A stretch of DNA of 64,000 nt from Nocardia camponoti (GTDB lineage Bacteria; Actinomycetota; Actinomycetes; Mycobacteriales; Mycobacteriaceae): the NCBI RefSeq assembly GCF_014646135.1, contig NZ_BMMW01000001.1, positions 1,712,072-1,776,071 of the forward strand, in the 5' to 3' direction. The first letter of the stretch is position 1, and each line of letters begins with the position of its first letter. The notes beneath the pieces were generated by a model, which saw nothing but the letters and a program-made list of their open reading frames with translations, did not search any database and was not told the origin of the DNA. A program made the position numbers and the translations under genes. This document shows positions 62,078 to 64,000 of the stretch, piece by piece.

Positions 62078-63903
62078 CGCGGTGCCACCTCAGCATCAGT
62101 AACGCGGCCTGCATCGCCCTTCGCCACCGCGCCTGCACGGTCCGCGCCCACCTGTGCGGCCCGACCAGCGGACTCTTGACCTGCGCCCGCGCCCGGACCC
62201 GCGCCCGCGCCCGCGCCTGCACCTGTGGTACCAGGGTCGGCAATAGCGGCGCCGTTGCCGCCATTGCCGTGACCGGCCCCATTGCCGGTCGAACCCCCGT
62301 CGGCGGACGCGGTGGGCAACAACCCAGACGTACTCCGCCCATCCCAGTTCAACAGGTTGATTCGCCCCGACTTCTCCTCCGGCGCGGCCGCCGCGTTGGT
62401 GTCAGCGAGGGAGAACTTCTCAACAACCTGGTCGAACGCGGTCATGCCCGGTCCACCGTCGGTGTCGAGCGAACAGCCCGTTGCCAGCGAATCCAGTTCG
62501 TGCGCACGGGAAGTCGCGCCGGTGGGGATCACGTAGCGGTGCTCGTACTTGGCGATCGCGAGCAACCGGTACATCGCCTCGATTTCCTCGGGCTCAAGCC
62601 CGATCGACGGCGCGATGTGGGATTCCGGCTCAACGCCCAGGTTCACCGACCGCATGAACGCACGCATTCCCGCGAGGCGCTGCAACGAGGCACGCACCGG
62701 CCCAATCTCGCCCGCCGTGAACAGTTCAGCGAGGTATTCGAGCGGAATGCGAAGGGCGTCAATCGCACCGAACAGGTTGCGCGCGTCTTCGCCGTCGTGA
62801 CCGGTCTCCGACAGCACGTCGACCACCGGCGACAGCGGCGGCACGTACCAAACCATCGGCATCGTCCGGTATTCCGGGTGCAGCGGCAACGCCAACTGGT
62901 AGTCGACGATGAGCTTGTACACCGGCGAATCCTGTGCTGCGGCAATCCATTCCGGCGAGATGCCCGCCTTCTCAGCTTCGGCGATCACGCGCGGGTCGTG
63001 CGGGTTGAGGAACACCCCGAGCTGCGAGGTGTAGAGGTCTTGCGGGTCGGTGACCTGCGCGGCTTCGAGCACGGCGTCGGCGTCATAGAGCATCACGCCG
63101 ATGTAGCGCAGGCGGCCAACGCACGTTTCCGAGCACACGGTCGGCATCCCGACCTCAACGCGCGGGTAGCAGAACGTGCATTTCTCGGCCTTGCCGGTTT
63201 TGTGGTTGAAGTAGATCTTCTTGTACGGGCAACCGGTGATGCATTGGCGCCAACCACGACATTTGTCCTGGTCAACGAGCACAATGCCGTCTTCTTCACG
63301 CTTGTAAATCGCACCCGACGGGCACGACGCCGCACACGACGGGTTCAAGCAGTGCTCGCAGATGCGCGGCAGGTAGAACATGAAGGTCTCTTCGAACTCC
63401 AGTTTCACCTTGTCTTCAAGCTTGCCGAGCAACGGGTCCTTGCCGACCTGCTCGGGACCGGAACCGAGGTCGTCGTCCCAGTTCGCGCCCCACGTGACCT
63501 TGGTGTCTTCGCCGGTGATCAGCGACTTCGGCCGCGCGACCGGCGTGGTGTCGATGGGCGGCGACGACAACAGGTTGTCGTAGTCGTAGCTCCACGGCTC
63601 GTAATAGTCCGCGACAGTGGGCAAGTCGGGGTTGGCGAAGATATTCATCAACCGCTTGAACCGCGACCCGGTTTTGAGGGTGAGCTTGCCGCGCTTGTTG
63701 AGCGTCCAGCCGCCCTTCCACTTCTCCTGATCTTCGTACTGACGCGGATACCCTTGTCCTGGACGGGTTTCCACGTTGTTGAACCACACGTACTCGGTGC
63801 CACCACGGTTGGTCCATGCCTGCTTACAGGTCACCGAACAGGTGTGGCAGCCGATGCATTTGTCCAGGTTCATGACCATGGCCAACTGAGCCATCACGCG
63901 CAT
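62074..63903 (-). CDS. narH: Respiratory nitrate reductase beta subunit
   Basis: A 609-residue iron-sulfur subunit carrying electrons from NarI to NarG. Four cysteine clusters are present: CIGCHTCSVTCKQAW (Cys16, 19, 22, 26), ICEHCLNPSCAASCPSGAIY, CRGWRQCITGCPYKKIYFN with the Trp that marks the 3Fe-4S site, and CTFCYPRVEVGMPTVCSETC. The core ends near residue 520 (SGRINLLNWDGR). A further 85 or so residues form a Gly/Ala-rich tail (GAGAGAGAGPGAGAG type) that usual NarH proteins lack or have shorter. The start is ATG 63903, three bases after the narG frame's TAA, with GGAG eight bases upstream. Confidence 0.96.
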   Translation of the reverse strand: MRVMAQLAMVMNLDKCIGCHTCSVTCKQAWTNRGGTEYVWFNNVETRPGQGYPRQYEDQEKWKGGWTLNKRGKLTLKTGSRFKRLMNIFANPDLPTVADYYEPWSYDYDNLLSSPPIDTTPVARPKSLITGEDTKVTWGANWDDDLGSGPEQVGKDPLLGKLEDKVKLEFEETFMFYLPRICEHCLNPSCAASCPSGAIYKREEDGIVLVDQDKCRGWRQCITGCPYKKIYFNHKTGKAEKCTFCYPRVEVGMPTVCSETCVGRLRYIGVMLYDADAVLEAAQVTDPQDLYTSQLGVFLNPHDPRVIAEAEKAGISPEWIAAAQDSPVYKLIVDYQLALPLHPEYRTMPMVWYVPPLSPVVDVLSETGHDGEDARNLFGAIDALRIPLEYLAELFTAGEIGPVRASLQRLAGMRAFMRSVNLGVEPESHIAPSIGLEPEEIEAMYRLLAIAKYEHRYVIPTGATSRAHELDSLATGCSLDTDGGPGMTAFDQVVEKFSLADTNAAAAPEEKSGRINLLNWDGRSTSGLLPTASADGGSTGNGAGHGNGGNGAAIADPGTTGAGAGAGAGPGAGAGQESAGRAAQVGADRAGAVAKGDAGRVTDAEVAPR

Positions 63904-63905
63904 GA

Positions 63906-64000
63906 TTAGTACTCCACGTTCTGGTCGCGGTCATCGGATACAGCGTTGTGACCTCGTCGCACGTCAGTACTCCACTTCTTGCGATCGGCCATCGGATACA
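63906..64000 (-). CDS. narG: Nitrate reductase alpha subunit, C-terminal end only
   Basis: Only the last 30 or so codons are in the window; the gene continues past the right edge. In the frame ending with TAA at 63906 the tail reads PMADRKKWSTDVRRGHN then AVSDDRDQNVEY. In a second frame a stop occurs earlier, at 63964, after VSDGRSQEVEY, which is almost the same ending. The 58-bp offset between these two endings shows that the gene end is duplicated. Without the sequence further right I cannot say which stop the real frame uses. Identity as narG rests on position before narH. Confidence 0.8.
   Translation of the reverse strand, partial: YPMADRKKWSTDVRRGHNAVSDDRDQNVEY
63908..64000 (-). repeat. 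58-bp-offset direct repeat at the narG 3' end
   Basis: AGTACTCCAC and ATCGGATACA bracket a 35-bp unit at 63908-63942 and again at 63966-64000, with about nine differences between. The second copy touches the window edge and may extend further. The offset is not a multiple of three. Confidence 0.8.

Overview
The window is high-GC actinobacterial DNA and looks like a member of the Mycobacteriales (Nocardia/Rhodococcus/Mycobacterium relatives). The clearest sign is a long block, about 18.5-42.2 kb, whose order matches M. tuberculosis Rv3193c-Rv3204 as I remember it: UPF0182 membrane protein, PDZ/Lon-like protease, DUF2342 zincin, ThiF-like protein, ABC1 kinase, whiB7, uvrD2, mycoredoxin, nudC, K+ channel, adnB, adnA, lipV and an alkyltransferase-like gene. 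Rpf, WhiB7, AdnAB and mycoredoxin are markers of this order. I cannot name the genus. No phage, IS element or CRISPR array is visible.

Layout. 0-9.3 kb: a truncated secreted protein, an ArsR-like regulator, an acyl-CoA synthetase, a His-rich membrane protein with a PepSY protein, a diguanylate cyclase, a DUF6319-like protein and lactate 2-monooxygenase. 9.3-13.0 kb: fructose PTS operon fruK-fruA-ptsH. 13.0-17.5 kb: DUF4267 and hemerythrin genes, divergent from a large BTAD/ATPase regulator. 17.5-18.5 kb: initiator tRNA and an rpf gene with two CRP-like sites. 18.5-42.2 kb: the conserved block, including a complete whiB7 attenuation leader and the AdnAB DNA-end-resection helicase-nuclease. 42.2-44.4 kb: a MobA-MoeA fusion and a small basic protein. 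44.4-52.0 kb: a four-gene peptide-type ABC transporter divergent from an arylsulfatase. 52.3-55.5 kb: methionine salvage genes mtnAB (fused)-mtnD-mtnC. 55.5-56.45 kb: about 950 bp of repeat-rich non-coding DNA. 56.5-60.6 kb: a YcxB-like protein, an Lrp regulator, a class III aminotransferase and an APC permease. 60.6-64.0 kb: respiratory nitrate reductase narI-narJ-narH and the 3' end of narG, running off the right edge.

Connections. The MobA-MoeA fusion makes molybdenum cofactor steps needed by the nitrate reductase. UvrD2, AdnAB and perhaps the alkyltransferase-like protein act on DNA damage. Mycoredoxin acts in mycothiol redox metabolism. WhiB7 is the antibiotic-response regulator.

The most unusual features are (i) low-complexity or tandem-repeat insertions in otherwise conserved enzymes (FruK, FruA, AdnA, AdnB, NarH tail), (ii) an MtnA-MtnB fusion whose linker is an in-frame 228-bp duplication of the MtnA C-terminus, (iii) the whiB7 leader with a strong uORF and terminator, (iv) a duplicated narG 3' end, and (v) the repeat-rich spacer at 55.5-56.45 kb. 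I found no convincing wholly new multi-gene system.
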